Shown here: piece by piece, positions 17,530 through 25,854 of the stretch | Layout of the letters: each line of letters begins with the position of its first letter | Position numbering within the stretch: the stretch's first letter is position 1 | NCBI RefSeq assembly: GCF_014640175.1 | Contig: NZ_BMGL01000013.1 | Coordinates: 1-64,000 of the forward strand | DNA: 64,000 bases | From: Psychroflexus salis | GTDB taxonomy: Bacteria; Bacteroidota; Bacteroidia; Flavobacteriales; Flavobacteriaceae | Direction of reading: 5' to 3' | Program-made: the position numbers and the translations under genes | Notes under the pieces: generated by a model | What the model was told of the DNA's origin: nothing | Database searches by the model: none | Seen by the model: only the letters and a program-made list of their open reading frames with translations

Positions 17530-17569
17530 AATAACCACACCTACTTTATTTATTACAGGTGTGGTTATT
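17530..17569. terminator. Bidirectional terminator between GH3 and the MBL-rhodanese gene
   Basis: AATAACCACACCT and AGGTGTGGTTATT form a perfect 13-bp stem around a 14-base loop, between two convergent genes. Confidence 0.8.
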
Positions 17570-17582
17570 AATTTTAAAAAAA

Positions 17583-18995
17583 TTACAACAGACTTGTCGG
17601 ACAAACATATTCTGTTAGTTTGGCTTCTTCATTTTCTAAAATCTCATCGAATCCACCACGAACATCAACAAAATTATCCCAACCGCGTTGTTTTAGCATC
17701 GATGCAGCGATCATACTTCGGTAACCCCCTGCACAGTGTAAAGCAAATTTTTCATTCTTCGGAAAAGTAGATAAATATTCGTTTAAGTTTCCCAAAGGGG
17801 TGTTTTCAGCACCAATTAAATGTTGACTATTATATTCATTTTTCTTTCTAATATCAAAAACTTTCATTCCTTTTTCTTGTTCTGTTAACAAGGTTGAAAC
17901 TTCAATGCGCTCCAATTGGTCTATTTCTTTATTAGCTAATTTCCAAGCTTCAATTCCGCCTTTTAAGAAACCAATAGCATGGTCGTATCCAACTCTTGCT
18001 AAACGAATAATGCTTTCTTCTTCTTTACCAGGGTCTGTTATCAATAAAATTTGCTGTTTAATATCAGGAATTAACTCGCCAACCCACATAGCAAAATTAT
18101 TATCTAAACCAATGTTGATAGAGTTAGGAATGAAAGCATCTTTAAAGGTTTCTGCTTCTCTTGTGTCTAATAAAAGTGCTCCAGTTTCGTTAGCTGCTGC
18201 TTCAAAAGCATCTGGAGACAAAGGTTGTTGCCCACGATCAATTACATCATCGATGCTGTCATAGCCTTGTATATTCATCAACACATTTTTTGGAAAATAG
18301 CCTGGAGGTGCAGTTAGCCCTTCTAGTAATTTTTCTATAAATTCTTCTTTAGGCATATCTTGCAAAGCATAATTAGTTTCTTTTTGATTGCCTAAAGTAT
18401 CGGTTGTTTCCTTACTCATCATTTTTCCACAAGCACTACCAGCGCCATGATTTGGATAAACAATTAAATGGTCTGCAAGCGGTAGTATTTTATTGCGCAA
18501 TGAATCGTATAAATGGGCAGCCAGTTTTTCTTCTGTTAAATCTTCAATTACGTGTTGTGCCAAATCTGGTCTTCCAACATCTCCAATAAACAAGGTATCT
18601 CCAGTAATAATTCCATGTTGATTTTGATGCTCATCGATTAACAAATACGTTGTCGACTCCATGGTATGACCTGGTGTATGCAAGGCTTTTATAGTATAAT
18701 CTCCAACTTTAAACAGCTGATTATCTTCTGCAATTAGCGCATCGAACCCAGGCTTTGCTGTAGGTCCGTAAACAATAGTTGCTCCGGTTTTTTTAGCTAA
18801 GTCTAAATGACCTGAAACAAAATCTGCATGAAAATGCGTTTCAAATACATATTTAATCTTAGCATGATCTTTATTAGCTTTGTCGATGTAAGGTTGTACT
18901 TCTCGAAGTGGATCAAAAATTGCTGCTTCTCCATTACTTTCAATATAATAAGCTGCGTGAGCAATGCATCCTGTGTAAATTTGTTCAACTTTCAT
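17583..18995 (-). CDS. CstB-like persulfide dioxygenase with pseudo-rhodanese and rhodanese domains
   Basis: A 470-residue three-domain enzyme. Residues 1 to about 240 are a metallo-beta-lactamase fold with THFHADF (His54, His56, Asp58) and HTPGHT as iron ligands, as in persulfide dioxygenases. A first rhodanese-like domain (about 260-360) has DPGKEE where the active-site loop should be and no cysteine, so it is inactive. A second rhodanese domain carries Cys421 in LHCAGGYRS. This MBL, dead rhodanese, active rhodanese order matches the sulfide-detoxifying CstB of staphylococci. It probably oxidises persulfides and transfers sulfane sulfur in the cytoplasm. No sulfide:quinone reductase or CstR regulator lies beside it. 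Confidence 0.92.
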   Translation of the reverse strand: MKVEQIYTGCIAHAAYYIESNGEAAIFDPLREVQPYIDKANKDHAKIKYVFETHFHADFVSGHLDLAKKTGATIVYGPTAKPGFDALIAEDNQLFKVGDYTIKALHTPGHTMESTTYLLIDEHQNQHGIITGDTLFIGDVGRPDLAQHVIEDLTEEKLAAHLYDSLRNKILPLADHLIVYPNHGAGSACGKMMSKETTDTLGNQKETNYALQDMPKEEFIEKLLEGLTAPPGYFPKNVLMNIQGYDSIDDVIDRGQQPLSPDAFEAAANETGALLLDTREAETFKDAFIPNSINIGLDNNFAMWVGELIPDIKQQILLITDPGKEEESIIRLARVGYDHAIGFLKGGIEAWKLANKEIDQLERIEVSTLLTEQEKGMKVFDIRKKNEYNSQHLIGAENTPLGNLNEYLSTFPKNEKFALHCAGGYRSMIAASMLKQRGWDNFVDVRGGFDEILENEEAKLTEYVCPTSLL

Positions 18996-19199
18996 AATCT
19001 GTTATTTTAATTTAAAGCTAAAATAAATGGATACTAATTTTCTTTATGTTACAAAAGTCACATTAACAACTGAAAAACAAAGGAATATGATTTATGTCAG
19101 TTTTTTAGTTCAACTTAGCATTAAGGCATGATGATTTATAAAAAACTAAGCTAGAATTAAACTTGAATTGAAAAAGATTACTAAAAAAACGCAGATTAG

Positions 19200-19230
19200 T
19201 TGAGATACGCTATTGTCTTTAGTACTTTTG
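19200..19230 (+). promoter_or_regulatory. Promoter of the TlpA-like lipoprotein gene
   Basis: TTG at 19200-19202 and TACTTTTG at 19223-19230 are separated by 20 bases, a good -33/-7 pair. The ATG at 19249 follows 18 bases later. A TTG at 19213 in frame with the gene lies upstream of the -7 box and therefore cannot be the start. Confidence 0.7.
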
Positions 19231-19248
19231 CAAAAAAATAATATTATA

Positions 19249-20367
19249 ATGAAGAATACAATTTTTATTTTATATGTAGTTAGTCTTTTATGGGCTTGCG
19301 ATACTTCAACAAACGAAGTAGTACTCACAGCTGATGCTTCTGGAATTGCTGAAAATTCTAAAGTTTACTTATCGAAATTAGGAGAAAATAACCAACAAAT
19401 ATACGTCGATACAAGCTTAGTTGAAAACAAAAGCTTCAGTTTTAAGCTTAATCAGCAAAACGAACAAGAGCTCAATTTAATTCGAATTGATGGAACACTA
19501 GGAAATTTTATTTTTGTTAACGAGCAACAACCCATGCAACTAACAATTGACCCTTTAGATCTTCGTAACTCTACCATAAAAGCAGGAAAACACAATCAAC
19601 TCTTAAAAGATTATTTCGATAACTTAAAAAAACTGAATGAAGACAATAAAGAAATTCAGGAAAATATGAACAATGCATTCAGAAATGGTAACCAAACAAG
19701 TGTTGCAGAATTACGAAGCATTCAAAGAGAAATAGAAAAAGAATCGATTGAAGAACGAAAACAAATTATCGAAAACAATCCCGAATCGGTTGTTAGCTTA
19801 ATGATTTTAGGTGATTTAATTAATCGTAAAAAAATAAATAACCAAGAAGCAAAAAACTTTTTCGCTAACTTAGGGAAAAATATTAAAGACCATAATTTAG
19901 GAAGAAGCCTTCAAGAACAAATAGCAAAAGTAGGTGCTACCGATATTGGAGCAGTTGCCCCAGATTTTTCTGGACCGACTCCAGATGGAAACAAATTAAG
20001 ACTAAAAGATGCCATGGGTAAAATTACACTTATCGATTTTTGGGCATCGTGGTGCAAGCCATGTCGTATAGAAAATCCAAATATTGTAGATGTATATCAA
20101 GATTACAAAGACAAAGGTTTGGCCATAGTACAAGTTTCATTAGATAAGCAAAACCAGCAAAGAGCCTGGACAAACGCAATTGAAGCTGATAATTTAGGCG
20201 ATTGGCAACACGTTTCTAATTTAATGTTTTGGAAAGATCCTATTGCTGTTAAATATGGAATTCGTTCTATTCCCGCTGCATTTTTAATTGATGAAGATGG
20301 TGTAATTATAGGTAAAAATTTAAGAGGAAGACAGCTCCGCGAAAAAGTTAGCGAATACCTAGACTAA
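19249..20367 (+). CDS. Thioredoxin-fold (TlpA/AhpC-like) lipoprotein with DUF4369-like N-terminus
   Basis: A 372-residue lipoprotein: the signal peptide ends at Cys17 (LLWAC). Residues about 20-115 resemble the DUF4369 beta-domain that precedes many Bacteroidota thioredoxins (VYLSKLGENN, LIRIDGTLGNFIFV). A charged helical stretch follows, then a thioredoxin/peroxiredoxin-like domain from about residue 240 with active site WCKPC (Cys269, Cys272) and the cis-proline region SIPAAFLID. It probably reduces disulfides in periplasmic or outer-membrane proteins. It is monocistronic, with its own promoter upstream and a terminator downstream. Confidence 0.93.
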   Translation: MKNTIFILYVVSLLWACDTSTNEVVLTADASGIAENSKVYLSKLGENNQQIYVDTSLVENKSFSFKLNQQNEQELNLIRIDGTLGNFIFVNEQQPMQLTIDPLDLRNSTIKAGKHNQLLKDYFDNLKKLNEDNKEIQENMNNAFRNGNQTSVAELRSIQREIEKESIEERKQIIENNPESVVSLMILGDLINRKKINNQEAKNFFANLGKNIKDHNLGRSLQEQIAKVGATDIGAVAPDFSGPTPDGNKLRLKDAMGKITLIDFWASWCKPCRIENPNIVDVYQDYKDKGLAIVQVSLDKQNQQRAWTNAIEADNLGDWQHVSNLMFWKDPIAVKYGIRSIPAAFLIDEDGVIIGKNLRGRQLREKVSEYLD

Positions 20368-20392
20368 ACCCATTTCTAAATAATTTTTATGG

Positions 20393-20422
20393 ATGCTGCT
20401 TTTTCTTAAGGCAGCATTTTTT
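20393..20422 (+). terminator. Terminator after the TlpA-like lipoprotein gene
   Basis: ATGCTGC and GCAGCAT (7 bp) around an 11-base loop, followed by a run of T. It separates this gene from the light-repair cluster. Confidence 0.65.
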
Positions 20423-20481
20423 GTTTAATTATTAACACAAAATAATTAAACAAAATTTAATTTTATGCTTCAAAAAAAATC

Positions 20482-21117
20482 ATGAAGCATTTAGATAAAT
20501 CTCAGATTGCCAACCTTCCCCGCTTTGAGCGAATGAATTTAATTAATTCTTGTGGCGGAATTAAATCTGCAAACTTGCTAGGAAGCTGTAATGCAGCGGG
20601 CAAAACCAATTTAGCTGTTTTTAATTCGGTAATACATTTAGGAAGTAATCCACCACAACTTACCTTTACACTACGCCCTGTAACTGTAGAACGGCATACT
20701 TACACTAATTTAAAAAATACTAGATTTTTTACCATTAATCATATTCATCAACACATCATAGAAAAAGCCCACCAAACTTCTGCTAGTTATGATGCAGCTA
20801 TCAGTGAATTTGATGAAGTAAAGCTAACAGAAGAGTATATTTCGAACTTTAAAGCACCTTATGTAAAAGAATCCCGAATAAAAATGGGATGTTCTTTTGA
20901 AAATGAATACCCTATAAAAGAAAGTGGATGCATTGTTATCGTTGCTAATATTGAACATATTTATTTCGATGAACACATTCAGTCTAAAGACGGTTTTCTA
21001 GATTTAACTAAAGCAGAATCAGTAGGAATTATTGGCTTAGATGCATATGTAAAAACAGAAATGCTGGATCGTTTTAGTTATGCCAGACCTGAAGAAGAGC
21101 TTAAATCTATTCTGTAA
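20482..21117 (+). CDS. Flavin reductase-like protein
   Basis: A 211-residue protein of the FMN-binding split-barrel, flavin-reductase-like group: SANLLGSCNAAGKTNLAVFNSVIHLGSNPP and the LRPVTVERHTYTNLKNTRFFTINH segment match the FMN/NAD(P)H-binding pattern. Its stop is followed directly by the ATG of the DUF2256 gene and then two photolyase genes, so it likely belongs to a light-response operon. It may supply reduced flavin, or may be an accessory oxidoreductase. The partner is not known. Confidence 0.88.
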   Translation: MKHLDKSQIANLPRFERMNLINSCGGIKSANLLGSCNAAGKTNLAVFNSVIHLGSNPPQLTFTLRPVTVERHTYTNLKNTRFFTINHIHQHIIEKAHQTSASYDAAISEFDEVKLTEEYISNFKAPYVKESRIKMGCSFENEYPIKESGCIVIVANIEHIYFDEHIQSKDGFLDLTKAESVGIIGLDAYVKTEMLDRFSYARPEEELKSIL

Positions 21118-21255
21118 ATGGCGCACAAAAAACAACACCTACCTAGTAAAATATGTAAAACCTGTGAAAAATCTTTTTCTTGGCGAAAAAAGTGGGAGAA
21201 AAACTGGGATGATGTAAAATACTGTAGTGAGCGATGCAGAAGAAACAAAAATTAA
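21118..21255 (+). CDS. DUF2256 small zinc-binding protein
   Basis: A 45-residue protein that starts on the base after the flavin-reductase stop. Its sequence, LPSKICKTCEKSFSWRKKWE then VKYCSERCRRN, contains two Cys pairs (CxxC and CxxxC) that probably bind one zinc ion, the DUF2256 pattern. This family is regularly encoded beside cryptochrome/photolyase genes, as here, where a Cry-DASH-like gene follows 27 bases later. Its role is unknown. Confidence 0.88.
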   Translation: MAHKKQHLPSKICKTCEKSFSWRKKWEKNWDDVKYCSERCRRNKN

Positions 21256-21282
21256 AGTAGTAAATCTTTAAATTGATTATTC

Positions 21283-22587
21283 ATGAAAAAAGAAATAAAT
21301 ATAGTTTGGTTTAGAAACGATTTACGGGTTAGCGACCAACATTCTTTATTTGCCGCTTGCCAAGAAAATTTACCTGTGTTGGGTGTATATGGTTTAGACC
21401 CTAGGCATTTTGAAGAAACAAAATACGGTTTTAAAAAAACTGAAAAATACAGAGCAAAATTTCTTTTAGAAAGTTTAAAAGAACTCCAAGAAAACTTGAA
21501 ACAGCTAAACATCAATTTGTGTGTACAGCACCAAAGAACAGAAGATATTTTTAAAAGCTTAAATCAAGAATATTCCATAAAACAAATATTTTGCCAAAAG
21601 GAATGGACTCAAGAAGAAGTAAACCTACAGAAAACAATTGCTAAGCTATTACCCGAAACCAAGTGGACAGAACAATATGACCAATTTTTGTTTCATCCAG
21701 AAGACATTCCTTTTTCGAATTTCAATGAAATTCCTGAAATTTATACTGAATTTAGAAAATCTTGCGAAAAACAATCTCAACCTAGAAAAACACTAGCAAA
21801 ACTTAAACCAATTTCTGAAGAAAATGTTGAAGATAAATCATCTAAAATTCCAAGTTTAACCGATTTAGGTTTTGAAGATTTCGAAATTGATTCGCGTTCT
21901 GCGTTTCCCTTTAAAGGTGGCGAAAGTCAAGCTTGGAAACGCATAAATCAGTATTTCTGGGATACCAAGAAACTTCAATATTACAAGAAAACAAGAAATG
22001 GCTTACTAGGGCAAGATTACAGCTCAAAACTTTCAGCTTGGTTAGCCAACGGAAGTATTTCTGCAACTCAAATTTATTGGGAAGTAAAAGAATTTGAAAA
22101 GGAAGTCAAAAAAAATCAAGATACGTATTGGCTCATATTTGAATTAATTTGGCGCGATTACTTCAAATATGTTTCACTAAAACATGGTAATAAAATCTTT
22201 CAATTAGGAGGGATTTTAAACAAAGACTATAATTGGGGAAATTCAACTAAAGCATTAAATCAGTGGATTAACGGACAAACCCCCGAGCCTTTTGTGAACG
22301 CAAATATGATAGAAATTCTGGAAACCGGTTTCATGAGCAATCGTGGACGCCAAAACGTAAATTCGTATTGGGCAAAAGAATGGAAACAAGATTGGCGTAT
22401 TGGTGCAGCTTACTTTGAAGCTATGTTAATCGATTATGATGTGCATTCTAACTGGGGAAATTGGATGTACAATAGTGGCGTTGGAAATGACCCAAGAGAT
22501 AGAAAATTCAATATAAAAAGCCAAGCAGACCGCTACGATAGTAATGGCAAATTTCAGCGAACTTGGTTGCAAGAATCATTATTTTAA
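21283..22587 (+). CDS. Cryptochrome/photolyase, DASH-like
   Basis: A 434-residue blue-light flavoprotein. The N-terminal alpha/beta domain starts with VWFRNDLRVSDQHSL. The FAD-binding helical domain holds GGESQAWKRINQYFW, YYKKTRNGLLGQDYSSKLSAWL, LIWRDYFKY and the C-terminal block GFMSNRGRQNVNSYWAKEW...DPRDRKFN. The NRGRQNVNSY segment and the overall form fit Cry-DASH, which repairs CPD lesions, mainly in single-stranded DNA. It lies in a cluster with DUF2256 and a second, distinct photolyase 48 bases downstream. Confidence 0.93.
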   Translation: MKKEINIVWFRNDLRVSDQHSLFAACQENLPVLGVYGLDPRHFEETKYGFKKTEKYRAKFLLESLKELQENLKQLNINLCVQHQRTEDIFKSLNQEYSIKQIFCQKEWTQEEVNLQKTIAKLLPETKWTEQYDQFLFHPEDIPFSNFNEIPEIYTEFRKSCEKQSQPRKTLAKLKPISEENVEDKSSKIPSLTDLGFEDFEIDSRSAFPFKGGESQAWKRINQYFWDTKKLQYYKKTRNGLLGQDYSSKLSAWLANGSISATQIYWEVKEFEKEVKKNQDTYWLIFELIWRDYFKYVSLKHGNKIFQLGGILNKDYNWGNSTKALNQWINGQTPEPFVNANMIEILETGFMSNRGRQNVNSYWAKEWKQDWRIGAAYFEAMLIDYDVHSNWGNWMYNSGVGNDPRDRKFNIKSQADRYDSNGKFQRTWLQESLF

Positions 22588-22635
22588 TAAGTCTAAGCCG
22601 AAGTCAATAACATAAAAAGCTAAAGAAATAACAGA

Positions 22636-24174
22636 ATGAAAAAATCAATACGATTAATATTAGGCGATCAACTTAATTTGAAGCACTCATGGTTTGAAGA
22701 AAAAAAAGATGATGTAATTTACTTTATGGCCGAGATGAAACAAGAAACCAATTATGTAAAACACCACATTCAAAAAGTTGTTGCCTTCTTTCTTTCGATG
22801 CGAAATTTTTCAGAAACACTAGAAAAACAGGGCCATAAAGTAATTTACTATAATTTAGATGATGAAAGAAATCAACAAGATTTAGTAAAAAACTTAAAAC
22901 AAATTATCAAAGAAAATAATGCTAAAGCTTTTCAATATTTATTACCAGATGAATTTAGATTAGATAAACAACTGAAGGATTTTTGTGAAGAATTATCTAT
23001 CGAGACCAATGCAGTAGATACAGAACATTTCTACACCCAACGCAAAGATGTGGCGAAGTTCTTTGAGGGTAAAAAAGAAATGACCATGGAATATTTTTAT
23101 CGAGATATGCGTAAAAAGCATGAAATTATGATGCTAGACGATAAAAAACCTGAAGGTGGCAAATGGAATTTCGATAAAAGTAATCGCAAAAAATGGACAG
23201 GCAATCCTAAAATTCCACCGCATAAAAATTTTAAGAAAGATGTTACTAAAATCATTAATTTATTAGAGCAAGAAAACATTGAAACCATTGGTAGAATTGA
23301 AGCCAGAAATTTTTCTTGGCCCACTAGCCGTGAAGAATGTTTAAAAGTACTGGATTATTTTTGCAAGAAACTACTAGTCTATTTTGGTGATTATGAAGAT
23401 GCTATGCATACCGATGAAAAGTTTTTATTTCATTCACGTTTATCTTTTGCCATGAATACTAAAATGTTATCTCCTAAAGAAATTGTAGGCACTACCTTAG
23501 ACTATTATTACGAACATAAAGATGAAATTGATATTTCTCAGGTTGAAGGTTTTGTAAGACAAATTTTAGGATGGCGTGAATTTATGCGTGGTATTTATTG
23601 GAAAGAAATGCCAGCTTACAAGCAACTTAACGTGTTAGAAAACACCAATAAGCTTCCTGATTTTTATTGGACAGGCAAAACAAAAATGAATTGCATGAGC
23701 CATGCTATTAATCAAAGTTTAGATGAAGCGCATGCACACCACATCCAACGATTAATGGTTACTGGTAATTTTGCTTTGTTAACTATGGTAGACCCAGACG
23801 AAGTAGACCAATGGTATTTAGGCGTTTATATTGATGCAATAGAATGGGTAGAATTAACCAATACTCGTGGAATGAGCCAATTTGCAGATGGTGGAATTGT
23901 AGCTACAAAGCCCTATGTTTCAAGCGGAAGTTACATTAACAAAATGAGTAATTATTGTAAATCTTGTCATTATTCCGTTTCCAAAAAGGAAGGAGAAAAC
24001 GCTTGCCCTTTCAATAATTTATACTGGAATTTTCTGTATAAAAATCAAGAGAAATTTAAGAATAATCAACGCATGGGAATGATGATGAACTTGTTGAAAA
24101 AAATGAACCAAGAAACCTTACAAAATCACATTCAGCGTTCTGAAGAAATTATAAAGAATCCAGATCAATTTTAA
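22636..24174 (+). CDS. Iron-sulfur bacterial photolyase (FeS-BCP, 6-4 type)
   Basis: A 512-residue prokaryotic (6-4) photolyase of the PhrB/CryB type. The start IRLILGDQLNLKHSWF is the family hallmark. Four cysteines, Cys353, Cys441, Cys444 and Cys457, match in spacing the [4Fe-4S] ligands of Agrobacterium PhrB (350, 438, 441, 454), each offset by three, in MNCMSH and YCKSCHYSV...NACPF. The flavin and DMRL-chromophore domains appear intact. The family repairs 6-4 photoproducts, complementing the Cry-DASH-like gene just upstream. Confidence 0.95.
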   Translation: MKKSIRLILGDQLNLKHSWFEEKKDDVIYFMAEMKQETNYVKHHIQKVVAFFLSMRNFSETLEKQGHKVIYYNLDDERNQQDLVKNLKQIIKENNAKAFQYLLPDEFRLDKQLKDFCEELSIETNAVDTEHFYTQRKDVAKFFEGKKEMTMEYFYRDMRKKHEIMMLDDKKPEGGKWNFDKSNRKKWTGNPKIPPHKNFKKDVTKIINLLEQENIETIGRIEARNFSWPTSREECLKVLDYFCKKLLVYFGDYEDAMHTDEKFLFHSRLSFAMNTKMLSPKEIVGTTLDYYYEHKDEIDISQVEGFVRQILGWREFMRGIYWKEMPAYKQLNVLENTNKLPDFYWTGKTKMNCMSHAINQSLDEAHAHHIQRLMVTGNFALLTMVDPDEVDQWYLGVYIDAIEWVELTNTRGMSQFADGGIVATKPYVSSGSYINKMSNYCKSCHYSVSKKEGENACPFNNLYWNFLYKNQEKFKNNQRMGMMMNLLKKMNQETLQNHIQRSEEIIKNPDQF

Positions 24175-24192
24175 TTTGAAGCGCTAATCTTT

Positions 24193-24200
24193 TACATTTG
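24193..24200 (+). promoter_or_regulatory. -7 box of the coiled-coil lipoprotein gene
   Basis: TACATTTG matches TAnnTTTG and lies 19 bases before the ATG at 24220, so this gene is probably transcribed separately from the photolyase cluster. Confidence 0.5.
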
Positions 24201-24219
24201 TTATATAAACACTAAAAAC

Positions 24220-24729
24220 ATGAAATTTACACCAACCTTAAAATTATTTTTTGCTCTAAGTATAATCAGTTTGTGGAGTTGTGGCGAAAAAAGAGCAGAT
24301 AAACCTGCAAGCGAAGTTCAGCAAGAAGTTGAAGAAAGCATTTCTGAAGACAGAAACAAAGAAAAAGCTAATGAAAACAATTCTGATACTAAATACACTA
24401 GCGAAAATGAAAATAATATAAATTCAGATTCAATTTCTACTGAAACTGAAGAAGATGTAATCGAATCTTACGATGAAGTAAAAGAAAAAATAAAAGATGC
24501 AACAGATGCCGACCAACTAATGAGCGACGCTCAAGAAGCAGCACGCAAAGCACAAAGAAAAGCAGAAGAGCAAACCAAATCCATGTTGAAAAAAGCTGAA
24601 GAAAACGCAAAAAAAACAATGGAAAAAGCGAACAAAAAAGCAGATAGTGCTTCAAAAGCATTGGAAGCAGAAAAGCAAAAAATTGAAAAAAAAGCTACAC
24701 AGGGAAAGAACAAGTTGAAGGAAGAATAG
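24220..24729 (+). CDS. Acidic/lysine-rich coiled-coil lipoprotein
   Basis: A 169-residue protein with signal peptide and lipobox ending LWSC (Cys21). The mature chain is low in complexity: a Glu/Asn/Ser-rich region to about residue 85, then a long Ala/Lys/Glu coiled coil (about 95-168) in heptad-like style. I recognise no family. Its form suits a periplasmic spacer or membrane-tethered helix. It has its own likely -7 box and converges with the four-TM gene. Confidence 0.7.
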   Translation: MKFTPTLKLFFALSIISLWSCGEKRADKPASEVQQEVEESISEDRNKEKANENNSDTKYTSENENNINSDSISTETEEDVIESYDEVKEKIKDATDADQLMSDAQEAARKAQRKAEEQTKSMLKKAEENAKKTMEKANKKADSASKALEAEKQKIEKKATQGKNKLKEE

Positions 24730-24752
24730 AACAATCAATATCTTAAATAAAA

Positions 24753-25262
24753 TCATAAGTTAAGTACATTATCGCTTGGCTTTTTTTTAATCAATTCTTT
24801 AGTAATAAACAAAACACTTAATACAAAAGAGAATATCATTAAGCTTCCAGAAATCATTACTATATATTCCATCCATGCAATATTCAACCAAACTAGGTAA
24901 ATACCACCAAAAGTGAGTAAAACTGATAAAAGTGCTTCAAACATTAAAAACTTTTTTAAATAGCTCGCTATTGAAGTAAAATACACCAATATTGAAAGTA
25001 AAAAAAAGATAATAGACATCGATAAAATATGGGTGTGCGATATATTTAACATTTGGGCTTCGGTTTTTTTAAACTTCATTTCAATCGCTTCTAAATTATC
25101 TTCATTTCCTAAATAATTTTCTTCAATCCCATGTGGTGTTCCATTTGTAGTAAAATGCACAAAATTAATTCCAGTAAAAAAACCAATGCTCAGTACCAAA
25201 ACAAACATCCCAACTAGTATTTTTAACTCGTTGGGAAGTTGAGATAATCTAAATTTATTCAT
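24753..25262 (-). CDS. Four-TM membrane protein of the haem locus
   Basis: A 169-residue integral membrane protein with four hydrophobic spans (about 15-32, 75-95, 105-125, 135-155). Histidines cluster at the membrane boundary (NFVHFTTNGTPHG and ISHTHILS), which could bind a metal or haem, though this is only a possibility. Its start overlaps the stop of the FMN-binding gene by 8 bases, so the two are translated together, and both follow DUF6607. I do not recognise the family. Context suggests an electron-transfer partner for the flavin protein. Confidence 0.7.
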   Translation of the reverse strand: MNKFRLSQLPNELKILVGMFVLVLSIGFFTGINFVHFTTNGTPHGIEENYLGNEDNLEAIEMKFKKTEAQMLNISHTHILSMSIIFFLLSILVYFTSIASYLKKFLMFEALLSVLLTFGGIYLVWLNIAWMEYIVMISGSLMIFSFVLSVLFITKELIKKKPSDNVLNL

Positions 25263-25851
25263 TTAGTAATAATTTATGTTCAGCTAAATAGGCCAAATTA
25301 TTCAATACTTGATGCGTGGCTTGTGTCATAGAACGGGCAGAAATTGTTGCTCCAGAAATGCCTTGTATATTTTCACCAAGTTTGGGTTCACTACTCGTGT
25401 CCATCTCTATAAATTGTTTTAACCAACGCTGGCTACCAATTTGTCTTCCGTGCTGTTCTCTGTAAATTAATACTTTTGATTTTAAAATCACTAAATCAGT
25501 ATTCAAAATAACCAAATAATCAAAAACATCTTTCATAGAGTTCGCTTGACCTAAATAAGCATAAGCTTTTAAATTATCTTCAATTTTAATTTGGTAAACA
25601 AAGTCAGTTTCTATATTATATTTTATTTTTTGATTGATATTTTCAGGTAAAGCAATTAACTTTAATTCAATTTGTTCTGTTTCAAAAAGATCATTTAAAG
25701 CTTTATTCATTTTTTGCTGTAAACGTATATCTGGCTCATTTAATTTACTATCAAATGCAAACAAAACAAACGAAAAAACACACAAGCCTGCAAGTAAAAT
25801 CAATTGCTTAATCCGATATACTTTAAGTAGTAAATTTGAAATCTGCATCAT
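25255..25851 (-). CDS. Exported FMN-binding (flavinylated) domain protein
   Basis: A 198-residue protein with one N-terminal membrane anchor (about 15-33) and an FMN-binding domain of the NqrC/RnfG type. The flavinylation motif GISGATIS carries Thr169, the residue to which ApbE-type transferases attach FMN covalently. Such domains carry electrons outside the cytoplasm. Its ATG (25851, or the adjacent 25848) follows the DUF6607 stop by three bases. The operon is divergent from a TonB receptor and HmuY, so a role in reductive haem or iron handling is a reasonable guess. No apbE gene is in this window. Confidence 0.85.
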   Translation of the reverse strand: MMQISNLLLKVYRIKQLILLAGLCVFSFVLFAFDSKLNEPDIRLQQKMNKALNDLFETEQIELKLIALPENINQKIKYNIETDFVYQIKIEDNLKAYAYLGQANSMKDVFDYLVILNTDLVILKSKVLIYREQHGRQIGSQRWLKQFIEMDTSSEPKLGENIQGISGATISARSMTQATHQVLNNLAYLAEHKLLLNE

Positions 25852-25854
25852 TTC

